Source: Thalassia testudinum (lineage: Eukaryota; Streptophyta; Magnoliopsida; Alismatales; Hydrocharitaceae). From it: a stretch of DNA of 64,000 nucleotides. Each line of letters starts with the position of its first letter. The stretch's first letter is position 1. This document shows, in pieces, positions 1 to 10,072 of the stretch. Under the pieces are notes generated by a model. The model made no database searches. It saw only the letters and a list, made by a program, of their open reading frames with translations, and had not been told where the DNA came from. The stretch covers positions 13,026,501 through 13,090,500 of the forward strand of contig JAZHRO010000073.1 of the NCBI GenBank assembly GCA_037157565.1. Reading direction: 5' to 3'. The translations under genes were made by a program, and so were the position numbers.

Positions 1-775
1 TATCATTTCTAGCTCTTGACACTAGTAAGAAGAAAAATTCCAAAATAATATTAAATGATTTCCTAAAATATCAAAAAAATATTTTTGGATTACTTGTTTA
101 TTTGATTTTACATCAATTTGTGGTGATGTTTTTATGTTTGTATCATCGCTTTTAAAGATTTCATAAAAAAATATTCATTTGGGAGTTGTATAACTAGGAT
201 TTTCAATTCTAGGGTTTTGATTTTATTCTCTTAGTCACACATACACTCAAAGGAATTGATTCTCACCAACTTATAACTTGATTGTCATATTGTGTGATCA
301 CCTTCAAACTTGTTCGAATATTTAAAAAGAGAGAATCTTAAAATCTACAAAAATTTTATCAAAACGCTAAAATCTTTTCACAAAAATCCTTGTTTGTAAA
401 CCTCTTGTTTCGCTTGGGCCTCACTTCCCGCCCAATTTCCCACACACAAAAATTGAAATAATTTGGCATTACTCCAATTAACGCCCATCACATTCCTTTG
501 CACTTTAGCCTCCTAGACCTAATTAAAATCTATAGCAATTTGACCCCTAACGATTCATCAAACTTAGGCTTGCTACCTAGGTCATAATATTTCCTTAGTT
601 GGTTTCAATTCCTTCATCTATATCTGGTGCCAGACTAAGGGGTTGTGTCAAATGACCAGGCAAGGGTTTATACATGCCCCCAGTGATTTTCCTAGGACAT
701 GCTTGGGTCCAACCCTCCCCTTAATCAGTCTAACCAGGTTTGTTGAGGAACGGTTATCAACTACTAATTTTTTAT
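1..775. other. AT-rich flank left of LINE-1, no recognisable gene
   Basis: No convincing coding region is visible. The stretch is AT-rich and ends at the target-site copy of LINE-1. Because the sequence on the far side of LINE-1 (from 18415) reads as a gypsy gag, this flank should be the upstream part of the same host element Z. In the frame that joins across the insertion, the last 15 or so codons before 776 loosely resemble the Gag segment just before the DPFxHxEDL motif, but they contain stops. That assignment is weak. Confidence 0.35.
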
Positions 776-1011
776 TTCCTAGGTAGATGGCACATCGTCA
801 GTTGTCAAATGAAGATCAAGCGGCCGACCAAGCTGAGGATGGAAGGTGTTCCTAAGGCGATAGGAGGGAGAAGCCATGGTGCTGATGGATGGATGACCTG
901 GAGGTCGAGGGAATGGAGACAGAAGGAAAGAAGAGGGTTCATGGCCATTGGGAGATGGGAGGCAGGCATGGGACGTGCAAATAAGGGCAGGCCTTGCGAC
1001 AACAAGGAAAT

Positions 1012-1774
1012 TGTTTGCTTCAGATGTCAATGACGAGGACATATGGCGATGGTGTGCTGCCATCCTATTGTATGTCTTGCGTGCAGGGGGCATGGCCATT
1101 AGCGGGACTCCTGTATGGCCAATAGAGGGCAGGAGAGGGGAGGGTCCACTGTGCGCCCCCGAGCATCAAACATTGTGGTGCCATTGGCACCACCACCGCA
1201 TCCTCCTACCTACGGGGGGCACACAATAGATATTGAAATCCCCATTACGGATGACATCAAAACTGCCGAATTGGTGCTGAGAGGGGTTCTGGTAGGAGAG
1301 GTGATGACCGGCAACCCCTCCTTGGACAAGATCAATCAGTTGGTAAGATCTCTATCCCTGTCGACCGATGGTTGGAAGATTGTGTTCCTCTCCCCCACGT
1401 TGTTTGTGTTTTTTAGTTTGGGGATGATGGACATAGAGTGACTACGATTTTGATTGAGTGCCTCTGATGGATTGATGGTGATATGGAGACCGGTCTCTCC
1501 TTTTGATTGGTCTCTACCGGAGTAGTCACCCCAGAGGATAGGCTCTAGATTGGGGAGATTGGAGATCAAGGTCCTACCTCTACACCTAAGATCGAAAGAG
1601 GTGGTGGCAGCCATGATTGCAGGCTTTGCTACTTTGGCCGAAGATGCTGAGGTTGGTCTAATGGAAGGAGATGGCTGGGTTTTGAATGTCTTGGTGGATG
1701 TTTTCAAGGCAGGTTCTATCCCTGAGTGGCTAATCCTTCAATGTGGGGGAAGCTCATGGCTACTGGAATTATGA
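1012..1774 (+). pseudogene. LINE-1 ORF1 remnant: zinc knuckles followed by DUF4283-like domain
   Basis: ORF1 proteins of plant L1 elements are RNA-binding chaperones. Two adjacent CCHC-like knuckles are readable at about 1015-1100 (CFRCQ, then a stop, then RGHMAMVC; and CLACRGHGH). They are followed at about 1225-1774 by a DUF4283-like domain with a GWKIVFLSPTLF strand, a LPLHLRSKE segment and an ending GGSSWLLEL. The same order and matching phrases occur in LINE-2 ORF1 (52139-53463). At least two stops, one inside the first knuckle and one after MMDIE, and shifts between frames break it. A degraded low-complexity tail continues to about 2200. The original start codon is uncertain. Confidence 0.75.
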
Positions 1775-2214
1775 TTTACAATGGGTGATACTACTGGGGA
1801 GAACTGTCAGGATAAGCCATCTTATGTGGAGGTTATTGGTGAGGAGTTTGACGTATAGTAGAAGGGCAGGATGACCACCACCACCTTGAGGAGGAGGGAG
1901 TGATGGATGTGGCATCAGTAGAGACAACCATGGAGGAGGAAGTGGTAGCAGCTCAACCATTGACAGATATAGCTGAAGAGCAGGTCCTGCAAGAGATTTC
2001 AAATAATCCCAAGCAACCTCAATCTAAGTTACTAGCAATGGAAGGTATGAAATTTGAGCTGGGCCAGCTACCAAGGCTGGTGTGGGCAGATCTCCTTACA
2101 AGCTTAGATAGAAGCGACCAACCACAACTACGAAACTTGATGAAAACACGATGGCTACTATTATGAAGGTGGGCAAGGCCCAAAATGCAAATAGGGGGGT
2201 ACCCTTGGAGGACG

Positions 2215-3354
2215 ATAAGAGTCCTCACATGGAACGTGCGTAGGTTACGTGATAAGAGCAGAAGGGCTTCCCTCTTGAGATAGCTGAGGGAGTGGGAGAT
2301 TGATTGTGCCATAATCCAAGAGACACACATTGATAACGAGCAGGATAGGGCCTGGAATGACTTGAAGAATGCGGGGATGGCTGAATGTCTGATGCTAAAT
2401 GCACAAGGTAGATCTGCTGGCATCATTCTGTGGTGGAGAAAGGCTTTTTTACAAGTGCTGGAGGCGCATAAAGCTCGGCATTTGGGGACATGTAAATTCA
2501 AAAGGTGTCAAGGGGAAGGTGTGTACTTCATCACAGGTGTGTATGGACCATGTGTTGCATCGATGAGGCATGAATTATGGGAGGACTGGGTTGCAACTAT
2601 AGAGCTTATACAAGGGTCTGCTTGGCTGGTGGGTGGGGATTTTAATTGTGTGCTGATAGGGAGGGACAGACTGAATGGAGTGGTGGATAATGCATCCCTT
2701 GGTTTTCAGCTGATGGTTCAAACTCTTGGCTTGAGTGAGTACCCGTCCTCTGGTGTTGAGTTTACTTGGAGAAATGGCAGTGGCCTTATGACAAAGATTG
2801 ATAGATTTTTTTAAAATGCCAATCTTCTAGACATGTTCCAAGTATCAATTGTCTCTATTCTAGAATGCCCATTCTCAGACCACACCTCTTGGTCTGGGAT
2901 AGTGGAGAATAAGTGCAAGCAGGGTCCTATTTCAAATTTACAAGGTCATGTCTGCAAGAACTCGGATTTCTTGAGACGATTGAGGTGTGGTGGAGGGCCA
3001 AACATGTGGAAGGATCAGCCACTGTCAAGATTACTTCAAAATTGGCTAATTTGTGCAAGATGCTTATGGAATATAGGGTAGTGGTGTCTACTTTAAGACA
3101 ATAGAGGCGTCTTAAGGCTTTGACGAATATCCAAGACTTGGATACAAAGGAGGCAGTAGGTCCTTTATTTGACCAAGAACTTGATACTAGAAGAATGTGG
3201 CAAGGAGTGGTGGCAGAGGAAGACTTAAAATAGGAGCTGGATTGGAGGGAGCGATCAAGGAAACTTTTGCTTAAGGAGGGTGATGCCAACAACAAATTTT
3301 TCCACCTTGCAGCCAGCTCTCACAGAAGGGAAAACATATTTACTTGCATAGTCA
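2215..3354 (+). pseudogene. LINE-1 ORF2, endonuclease part (broken)
   Basis: This is the apurinic-type endonuclease (EEP fold) that nicks the target for reverse transcription. Readable motifs include VLTWNVR at the start, IIQETH, GVYGPC, WLVGGDFNCVLIGRDR, SGVEFTWRNGSG and KIDRFF; the SDH segment follows at about 2875. The start codon expected from LINE-2 (ATG at 53489) is ATA here at 2215-2217. In-frame stops and frame changes occur, for example TAG at about 2281. The linker with DWRERSRKLLLKEGDANNKFFHLAAS ends exactly where element S is inserted, and the reading resumes at 8930 after the five-base duplication AGTCA. It matches the LINE-2 linker closely. Confidence 0.85.
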
Positions 3355-4017
3355 TGTAGGTTCATCCCTACCAGGAGGGGTGACGTAATAAATTGCGGAA
3401 ATAAAATATATAAAGCAATATCACAAGAAATTAAGCAATCACACAAGTACACAGGTATTTTTAGGTGGAAACCCAAACCGGGTGAAAACCACCACCTAAC
3501 CCTCTCGAGTTAGGATTTTCCGATCAACCTAGTTGATCAAATCCACTAACCGAATCACTTTGAAACGAGGGTGATTCAACCTCAGTACAACCACGCTACA
3601 AGTACGAGGGTAGCATTCCTCAACCCCTTCTCTCCACGAGAAGGATTTTGTCCCACGAAGGAGACGGGAATTCGCAAAGCGAATACCCAACCAAATAACA
3701 AAGATGAAATAAACAATAGTCCTATAGAGCCAACAAAATAATTAAACCTAGCTTCTATAGGAAACAGGAAACTCCCCTTTGCAAGGAGTGCGTCGACGAT
3801 GACGCGGTGCGTGTGCCACGCGATGGCGCTACGTAGCTCTCGTGAACAACAGCGGGAGAGCGGGCGCGCAAACTGAATTTAGCTCTCAAGATGATGGAGC
3901 TTGAGCTTGGAGAGCAAGAACTTCTTGGACACAAGAGTGTGAAAGTGTGTAGCTAAGTGTATCCAAGTGTATTTCTAAGTGTCTCTTATGTGTTTTTGTG
4001 TTGCAAAGGCTCCCCTC

Positions 4018-4025
4018 TATTTATA
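4018..4025 (-). promoter_or_regulatory. TATA box of element S 3' LTR
   Basis: TATAAATA on the minus strand, inside a CTATAAATAG context, lies about 110 bp downstream (in element sense) of the GACGTC array. It is a plausible core promoter, so the U3/R border should fall about 30 bp further toward lower coordinates. Confidence 0.65.
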
Positions 4026-4136
4026 GAGGCCTTAGGAAGGCTTTGGAAGGTTTAGAAAGGGTTCTATAGCCGTTGGGAACAAAGTCCAAGAGAATCAGGC
4101 CGAAATCAGGACAATGATTACATTTGACAGGGTTAT

Positions 4137-4679
4137 CAGACGTCTAACTCTGGCATCAGACGTCTGGAAGGCCACTTTAAGATGTCTGATTTCAAGGTCA
4201 GACGTCTGATTCTATGCGGGTTTCTCCCTGACTTGAATCAGATCTAAACAGGGTTTTTGTGCAAGCCCATCAGACGACATACAGGACGTCTGGAAATAAG
4301 TATGGACGTCTGGAAACCTACTTTTACGGTGGGAATTGATTTCCAAACGTTGCAACGGCTAGAAAATCTCTGAGAAGAGATTTTGGGTCAGCCGAGGCAA
4401 AACGGTCATTTATCAGACGTCTGTAAAGTCCTATGGACGTCTGATAAGGCTCTAACGGTCATAATCTTGAGTGTTTTCTAAGCCAGCCAACGGTCCACTA
4501 ATTGGACGTCTGGTAAAGTCATCAGACGTCTCCTAAGACGTCTGGTCTAAGGTCTGGACGTCTGAATTCATCAGACAGAACTAACTATGTCCAGCCTAAC
4601 AGTTATGAGACGTCTGAAACAACATTCAGACGTCTTAAAATGCTTTATCAGACGTCTGATTTTGGTATTAGACGTCTGG
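4137..4679. promoter_or_regulatory. GACGTC palindrome array in element S 3' LTR
   Basis: By eye there are 15 exact GACGTCT copies in 543 bp, several as the 10-bp palindrome CAGACGTCTG, plus degenerate forms. GACGTC is the plant C-box, an ACGT-core site bound by bZIP factors. In element sense the array lies directly upstream of the TATA box, as expected for a U3 enhancer. The binding role is inferred. Confidence 0.75.
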
Positions 4680-5090
4680 AAATGCTGTTTGAGCCCCATA
4701 TTGGTTTTCTAAGTATTCTACAGAAAACCTAAGTATCCTAGGGTTGTGCAGGTGTTCCTAGGACTACTTTTAGGGTACTTTGAGGCTCTTTAACATAATG
4801 TTCTAAGGAATCAAAAAGAGCAAGAAAATAAAGACAAGAGATACATGAAAGGATAAAAAAGAATCTATCCTATTCTTCTTGTCTTCCATCTCCAATCTTT
4901 CGCTCCACGCGAACCTCCTCTGTTTTCCATCAAGCTCCTCCAATCCGTCCTAGATGCGAGCTCGAACTCCGTCTAAACACGTCCACATTTGCAATTGACC
5001 TGAAATCTAGGACTCAAATTGCAAATGTTAAATAACACGTGTTTTGTTATCATCAAAACAAATGATCGTGGTGCTCTAGCACCAACAATC

Positions 5091-5367
5091 TCCCCCTTTT
5101 TGATGATGACAAAACTGTAAATAATAATGCATAAAAATCCTCCCCCTTTTTGACATTATCAAAATGGTTTAATTGATTTTATATTTCCTATAACTCCCCC
5201 TTAAAACATGCTCTTCTATGAGTTTCTTTTGACAGAGGTAATGTCCTCCCCCTTTTTGTAACAATGCGATAGCTATTATTTTTCTCCCCCTTACTAAAGG
5301 AAATTTAGCTACCTTACATCTCCCCCTTAAAAATTGACAATTAGCTCATTAATTTTTAACTCCCCCT
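5091..5367 (-). other. Element S polypurine-tract cluster
   Basis: Seven copies of AGGGGGA on the minus strand (plus-strand TCCCCCT starting at 5091, 5141, 5195, 5247, 5285, 5321 and 5361) fill the gap between the gag stop and the 3' LTR. The copy next to the LTR reads AAAAAGGGGGAGATTG and is the likely plus-strand primer. Repeated tracts of this kind are a reported trait of Sireviruses. Nothing coding is visible in 5088-5411. Confidence 0.85.
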
Positions 5368-5411
5368 ATCTAAATGCTTATAAAAGGGTAGGGTTAAAAA
5401 TTTTACCTCAC

Positions 5412-7142
5412 CTACCATGGCCAATAAAATGGCCCGAATGGTGGTGGTGGATGCCACATCGGATGGGGCTCCCATCCGTAGCTTGGAGGCCCGGGCATTG
5501 GCGCCGGTCTCCAATCTGGCGGTCGACGTGCGGCGGGTCCGTCGTTTGTTCGCCGCCTCGTCGGTCTTCTTGTTCTCCTCCTTGGTCTACTCCTTGGTTC
5601 TCCCAACTCGAGTTGACCAGCTTTGAGCTTGTAGGTCCAGTCCTTTATGTTGTAATTTTCCCTGAACCATACAAAACAAGATTCTAATTCTCTTCTCGGT
5701 ATCCAAGTGGGCTTGGATCCGAATCTATTAGCGGGTCTCCTTGATGGAGATCCTTTCTCAATCTTAGGGCTATAAAAATTATCTACTTTATTGATTAATT
5801 TGTTAGAGTTTTCCCTAAGACATGCAATTTCTTTTTCTATAATACTCATCTTAGTCTTTAAATCATAGATTTCTAACTTTAGACTATCACTTTCCTCAAT
5901 CAATTTATTATTTTCATTGATGAGGTTATGATTTTCTAATAATAGGTTATCATTTTTAGGACTAGCTTCTATGTCCTTAAGTTGTTTTTCTAACCTATCA
6001 TTTTCATTTTTAAGAAAACTAAGGTTCTTTTTAATGCTATTATTTTCTCTTTTTAGTGATTTACTAACTTCAAAAAGTTCATTAAAGGCTTCTTGTAGAT
6101 CGAGATTTACCTCGTTGTCGGAGTCGCTTCCGCTTTCGCTGTCGCTATTGCTTCCTCTGGCCATGAAACCAAAGCAAGCGGTTTCTTCCTTTTCTTCTTC
6201 TTCCTCCGAGCTGGAATCGTCCCAAGTGGCTTGGAACGCCTTCGTCTTAGAATTCTTTTCCTTTTCCTTTTTCTTCTCCTTTTTGAGAAGAGGGCATTCT
6301 AGTCGTAGGTGCCCTTTCTCGTTGCAATGGTAGCAACGTCTCGGGCTTTCCTTCTTCTCCTTTTTCTCTTTCTTTAATTCCCTACAAAACTTGGAAAAAT
6401 TTTTAAGTAAAATTCTAAAGTCTTCATCGTCGGAACTTACCTCGCTATCCGACGCGGCTCTGAAGGCAAGAGTCTTCTTCAGTTTGGGCTCCGGTGTATC
6501 CTTCTTCTTCTGCTTCAACTTTGTCTCGTAGGCCATTAGATTGCCTAGGAGATCTTCCATGTTGAGCTCCTCTACTTCATTCGCCTCCTCGATGGCGGTA
6601 ACTTTCTGTTCCCACTCCGGTCCAAGGGAACGAAGAAGCTTCCCTTGAAGCTCCCCCTTGATGAAGGTCTTCCCTAATGCTTTCAAATTATTTACAATGA
6701 GAGTGAACCTAGTGTTCATCTCACTTAAAGACTCGTTAGGTTTCATAGAAAAAGATTCAAATTCTTGAGAAAGTAAATTAATTTTAGAAGTTTTTACCTT
6801 AGAGGTACCTTCGTGAGTTACCTCAAGTGTGTGCCAAATCTCGTATGCGGTGGCGCATTGCGAGATTCTGTTGAACTCCTCCGGGCTGAGCGCGCAATAC
6901 AATGCGTTCATTGTTTTCGCGTTGAGAGAGAGTTCCCGGATCTGCTGCTGCGAGTAGCCACCCGCGGGTTTCTCTGGGATGTCGAAGGGGGTCTCGCACC
7001 TGGCCCAGACTGTGAAATCGGTGGCTTGAAGCCAGGTCTTCATCCGCAACTTCCAGTAGCTGTAGTTGTTCCCGTCAAAGTAGGGTGGTCGGACGGTGGA
7101 CTGCCCCTCAGAGATTCTGATTGCGGCTATGCTTCCCTCCAT
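5412..7142 (-). CDS. gag: Gag protein of element S (Sirevirus-like, 576 aa, intact)
   Basis: This structural Gag would assemble the virus-like particle and bind element RNA. Residues about 15-210 form a UBN2/retrotran_gag-type domain (YFDGNNYSYWKLRMKTWL near the start; LLRSLGPEW in the middle). A CX2CX4HX4C zinc knuckle spans residues 270-283 (CYHCNEKGHLRLEC), flanked by lysine-rich segments. An acidic Ser/Glu stretch (about 308-343) precedes a long predicted coiled coil (about 350-455), then KPTWIPRRE, an arginine-rich patch (about 517-531) and a Pro/Trp-rich tail. The ATG at 7142 lies about 40 nt from the primer site. The frame is fully open, yet no pol follows. Particle enzymes must therefore come from a relative. 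Confidence 0.93.
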   Translation of the reverse strand: MEGSIAAIRISEGQSTVRPPYFDGNNYSYWKLRMKTWLQATDFTVWARCETPFDIPEKPAGGYSQQQIRELSLNAKTMNALYCALSPEEFNRISQCATAYEIWHTLEVTHEGTSKVKTSKINLLSQEFESFSMKPNESLSEMNTRFTLIVNNLKALGKTFIKGELQGKLLRSLGPEWEQKVTAIEEANEVEELNMEDLLGNLMAYETKLKQKKKDTPEPKLKKTLAFRAASDSEVSSDDEDFRILLKNFSKFCRELKKEKKEKKESPRRCYHCNEKGHLRLECPLLKKEKKKEKEKNSKTKAFQATWDDSSSEEEEEKEETACFGFMARGSNSDSESGSDSDNEVNLDLQEAFNELFEVSKSLKRENNSIKKNLSFLKNENDRLEKQLKDIEASPKNDNLLLENHNLINENNKLIEESDSLKLEIYDLKTKMSIIEKEIACLRENSNKLINKVDNFYSPKIEKGSPSRRPANRFGSKPTWIPRRELESCFVWFRENYNIKDWTYKLKAGQLELGEPRSRPRRRTRRPTRRRTNDGPAARRPPDWRPAPMPGPPSYGWEPHPMWHPPPPFGPFYWPW

Positions 7143-7182
7143 GATCTACTTGCCTGGTTGTTACGCCGAAACAGCAAGACCT

Positions 7183-7194
7183 GCTCTGATACCA
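7183..7194 (-). other. Element S primer binding site (initiator tRNA-Met)
   Basis: TGGTATCAGAGC on the minus strand begins two bases inside the 5' LTR end at 7197. This is the standard primer site of plant Ty1/copia elements, complementary to the 3' end of initiator tRNA-Met. It fixes the element's orientation as minus. Confidence 0.93.
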
Positions 7195-7859
7195 ACTGTA
7201 GGTTCGTCCCTACCAGGAGGGGTGACGTAATAAATTGCGGAAATAAAATATATAAAGCAATATCACAAGAAATTAAGCAATCACACAAGTACACAGGTAT
7301 TTTTAGGTGGAAACCCAAACCGGGTGAAAACCACCACCTAACCCTCTCGAGTTAGGAATTTCCGATCAACCTAGTTGATCAAATCCACTAACCGAATCAC
7401 TTTGAAATGAGGGTGATTGAACCTCAGTACAACCACGCTACAAGTACGAGGGTAGCGTTCCTCAACCCCTTCTCTCCACGAGAAGGATTTTGTCCCACGA
7501 AGGAGACGGGAATTCGCAAAGCGAATACCCAACCAAATAACAAAGATGAAATAAACAATAGTCCTATAGAGCCAACAAAATAATTAAACCTAGCTTCTAT
7601 AGGAAACAGGAAACTCCCCTTTGCAAGGAGTGCGTCGACGATGACGCGGTGCGTGTGCCACGCGATGGCGCTACGTAGCTCTCGTGAACAACAGCGGGAG
7701 AGCGGGCGCGCAAACTGAATTTAGCTCTCAAGATGATGGAGCTTGAGCTTGGAGAGCAAGAACTTCTTGGACACAAGAGTGTGAAAGTGTGTAGCTAAGT
7801 GTATCCAAGTGTATTTCTAAGTGTCTCTTATGTGTTTTTGTGTTGCAAAGGCTCCCCTC

Positions 7860-7867
7860 TATTTATA
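7860..7867 (-). promoter_or_regulatory. TATA box of element S 5' LTR
   Basis: TATAAATA on the minus strand is the copy that would drive the genomic and gag RNA. Transcription would run toward lower coordinates through the rest of the LTR, the primer site and gag. The GACGTC array lies upstream at 7979-8521. Confidence 0.65.
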
Positions 7868-7978
7868 GAGGCCTTAGGAAGGCTTTGGAAGGTTTAGAAA
7901 GGGTTCTATAGCCGTTGGGAACAAAGTCCAAGAGAATCAGGCCGAAATCAGGACAATGATTACATTTGACAGGGTTAT

Positions 7979-8521
7979 CAGACGTCTAACTCTGGCATCA
8001 GACGTCTGGAAGGCCACTTTAAGATGTCTGATTTCAAGGTCAGACGTCTGATTCTATGCGGGTTTCTCCCTGACTTGAATCAGATCTAAACAGGGTTTTT
8101 GTGCAAGTCCATCAGACGACATACAGGACGTCTGGAAATAAGTATGGACGTCTGGAAACCTACTTTTACGGTGGGAATTGATTTCCAAACGTTGCAACGG
8201 CTAGAAAATCTCTGAGAAGAGATTTTGGGTCAGCCGAGGCAAAACGGTCATTTATCAGACGTCTGTAAAGTCCTATGGACGTCTGATAAGGCTCTAACGG
8301 TCATAATCTTGAGTGTTTTCTAAGCCAGCCAACGGTCCACTAATTGGACGTCTGGCAAAGTCATCAGACGTCTCCTAAGACGTCTGGTCTAAGGTCTGGA
8401 CGTCTGAATTCATCAGACAGAACTAACTATGTCCAGCCTAACAGTTATTAGACGTCTGAAACAACATTCAGACGTCTTAAAATGCTTTATCAGACGTCTG
8501 ATTTTGGTATTAGACGTCTGG
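7979..8521. promoter_or_regulatory. GACGTC palindrome array in element S 5' LTR
   Basis: This is the same array as in the 3' LTR at an exact offset of 3842 bp, with all 15 GACGTCT cores readable. Changes near the array, such as GTCTGGTAAAG to GTCTGGCAAAG, leave the cores intact. It sits upstream of the TATA box that would drive gag. Confidence 0.75.
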
Positions 8522-8929
8522 AAATGCTGTTTGAGCCCCATATTGGTTTTCTAAGTATTCTACAGAAAACCTAAGTATCCTAGGGTTGTGCAGGTGTTCC
8601 TAGGACTACTTTTAGGGTACTTTGAGGCTCTTTAACATAATGTTCTAAGGAATCAAAAAGAGCAAGAAAATAAAGACAAGAGATACATGAAAGGATAAAA
8701 AAGAATCTATCCTATTCTTCTTGTCTTCCATCTCCAATCTTTCGCTCCACGCGAACCTCCTCTGTTTTCCGTCAAGCTCCTCCAATCCGTCCTGGATGCG
8801 AGCTCGAACTCCGTCTAAACACGTCCACATTTGCAATTGACCTGAAATCTAGGACTCAAATTGCAAATGTTAAATAACACGTGTTTTGTTATCATCAAAA
8901 CAAATGATCGTGGTGCTCTAGCACCAACA

Positions 8930-10072
8930 AGTCAAGGATGGTCAAAGAATATCATCTATGCAAGAGATTAGATCGGAGGCCATCAATTATTACAGGGATG
9001 CCTCACGGGCTGTAGATAGAGGTGTGTGGAGGATAGCTGCGAGTGATGCACCTAGAGTTTCAGATGAACAGACTTCTAGGTTGATGGCTACCATCACTGA
9101 GAAGGAAGCTGTGGATGCCATAAAAGATTTAAATAATGAAGGCTCCCCAGGGCCTGATGGCATTCAAGCTTTTCTTATAAGGAACTGTGGAGCTTGCTTG
9201 GTAGTGAGGTGATGGATATCATCAAGGAGTTTGAGAGAGGTAACTCTGGCTTTGATAAGATCAACATGTCTTTTCTTTTCATGTAGCCAAAGGTACAAGG
9301 AGTAGAGAGTTTCACTGATTTCAACACTGTTTCATGGCCCTATCTTTGGGAGGTGTTTAAGAGAAGAGGGTTTCCTCCCCTTTCGATCCAATGGATGAAG
9401 CGTTGCATTACAACCTCTTCCTTCTCTCCTTTGATCAATGTCAAACCTTGTGGGGCTTAGATTCAACCACAATGCGGTGTTAGGCAAGGATGCTTGTTAG
9501 CTCTGTTGGTTTTTAATCTTGCAGTGGATAGTCTTGCTAGATATGCTTGTAAACTATCTGAGGCTGGTGTAATTAGAGGATACTCATTACCCAAAAAGAG
9601 AGCTATGCCCCTATACTCCATTGTGCAGACAATACAGTCATCTTTGTTGAGGGGAAAACTGCTGAAGCCCAAGCATTAGGACATATGGTGAAGATCTTTG
9701 GGGATCTATCAGGTCTAAAATTTTATAGGGAGAAGTCTACTTTGATATGTTTTGGCCTGAGTGAGCAGGAGGAAGATGCACTCTAAGGCACTTTGGGAAC
9801 CCCTCGCTAAAATCTGCCAATTAGATACTTGGGGCTAGCATTGAGGTGTTCAAAGTTGAGGAAGAGAGATTGGAATACCCTCTTTGACAAGATTTCCATC
9901 AAGCTAAAAGGATGGAACAGTAAGTTCCTGTCTAAGGGCAGAAGACTCATCTTGGTCAATTCTATTATCACCTCTATCCCAGCCTTTTACTTTTCCCTCT
10001 TCAAAGCCTCGAAGTCTATTCAAAAACATTTGGATTTGATAAGAAAAAGATTCTTTTGGAAAGGTGAAACAC
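8930..10072 (+). pseudogene. LINE-1 ORF2, reverse transcriptase part (deleted and frameshifted)
   Basis: The ORF2 reading resumes after element S with IKDLNNEGSPGPDGIQAF, then loses frame. At about 9322 a gap joins the FTDF segment directly to SWPYLWEVFKRRG. Compared with LINE-2 this removes roughly 230 bp, including the stretch with RT motif A. QPQCGVRQGCLLALLVFNLAVDSLARYA is readable after a stop. The active-site box, YADD in LINE-2, can only be read here in a shifted frame as CADN (about 9620-9635). The thumb-like LKGWNSKFLSKGRRLILVNSI leads to FFWKGE, where element D interrupts. Confidence 0.87.

Larger units (their letters stand above)
3355..5087 (-). repeat. Element S 3' LTR
   Basis: This copy of the 1733-bp LTR is the 3' LTR in element orientation, since the polypurine tracts lie just beyond 5087. 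On the minus strand it begins TGTTGGTGCTAG and ends GAACCTACA. It carries the GACGTC array (4137-4679) and a minus-strand TATAAATA at 4018-4025. Only about ten substitutions separate it from the copy at 7197-8929, so insertion was recent on the scale of plant LTR decay. Confidence 0.95.
3355..8929 (-). mobile_element. Element S: gag-only Sirevirus-like Ty1/copia retrotransposon, young
   Basis: It has two 1733-bp LTRs (3355-5087 and 7197-8929), each TG...CA, with about ten differences by eye. A perfect 5-bp target duplication AGTCA lies at 3350-3354 and 8930-8934. On the minus strand the order is 5' LTR, initiator-tRNA-Met primer site, one intact gag ORF, a cluster of polypurine tracts, 3' LTR. 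No protease, integrase, reverse transcriptase or RNase H remains, so it is non-autonomous (a terminal-repeat-with-GAG design). The Gag with a long coiled coil after the knuckle, repeated polypurine tracts and palindrome-rich LTRs fit the Sirevirus lineage. It splits LINE-1 ORF2. Confidence 0.95.
7197..8929 (-). repeat. Element S 5' LTR
   Basis: This is the 1733-bp LTR adjoining the primer site, hence the 5' LTR and probable promoter of gag. It has the same structure as 3355-5087: TATAAATA on the minus strand at 7860-7867 and the GACGTC array at 7979-8521. The right boundary is followed by the target duplication AGTCA at 8930-8934. Confidence 0.95.

Noticed and set aside
740..1441. Candidate small host genes at the left edge
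   Set aside because: The frames contain the LINE ORF1 knuckle and DUF4283-like phrases found in LINE-2, so they are LINE remnants.
4137..4679. Possible CRISPR-like array from regularly recurring GACGTCT
   Set aside because: The repeat unit is a 7-10 bp palindrome with irregular spacing inside an LTR of a plant retrotransposon; repeat length and context do not fit CRISPR.
5971..6333. Plus-strand Ser/Leu/Phe-rich frame and other plus-strand frames at 5334-7355
   Set aside because: They are antisense shadows of the S gag, whose minus-strand frame has clear domains and a zinc knuckle.
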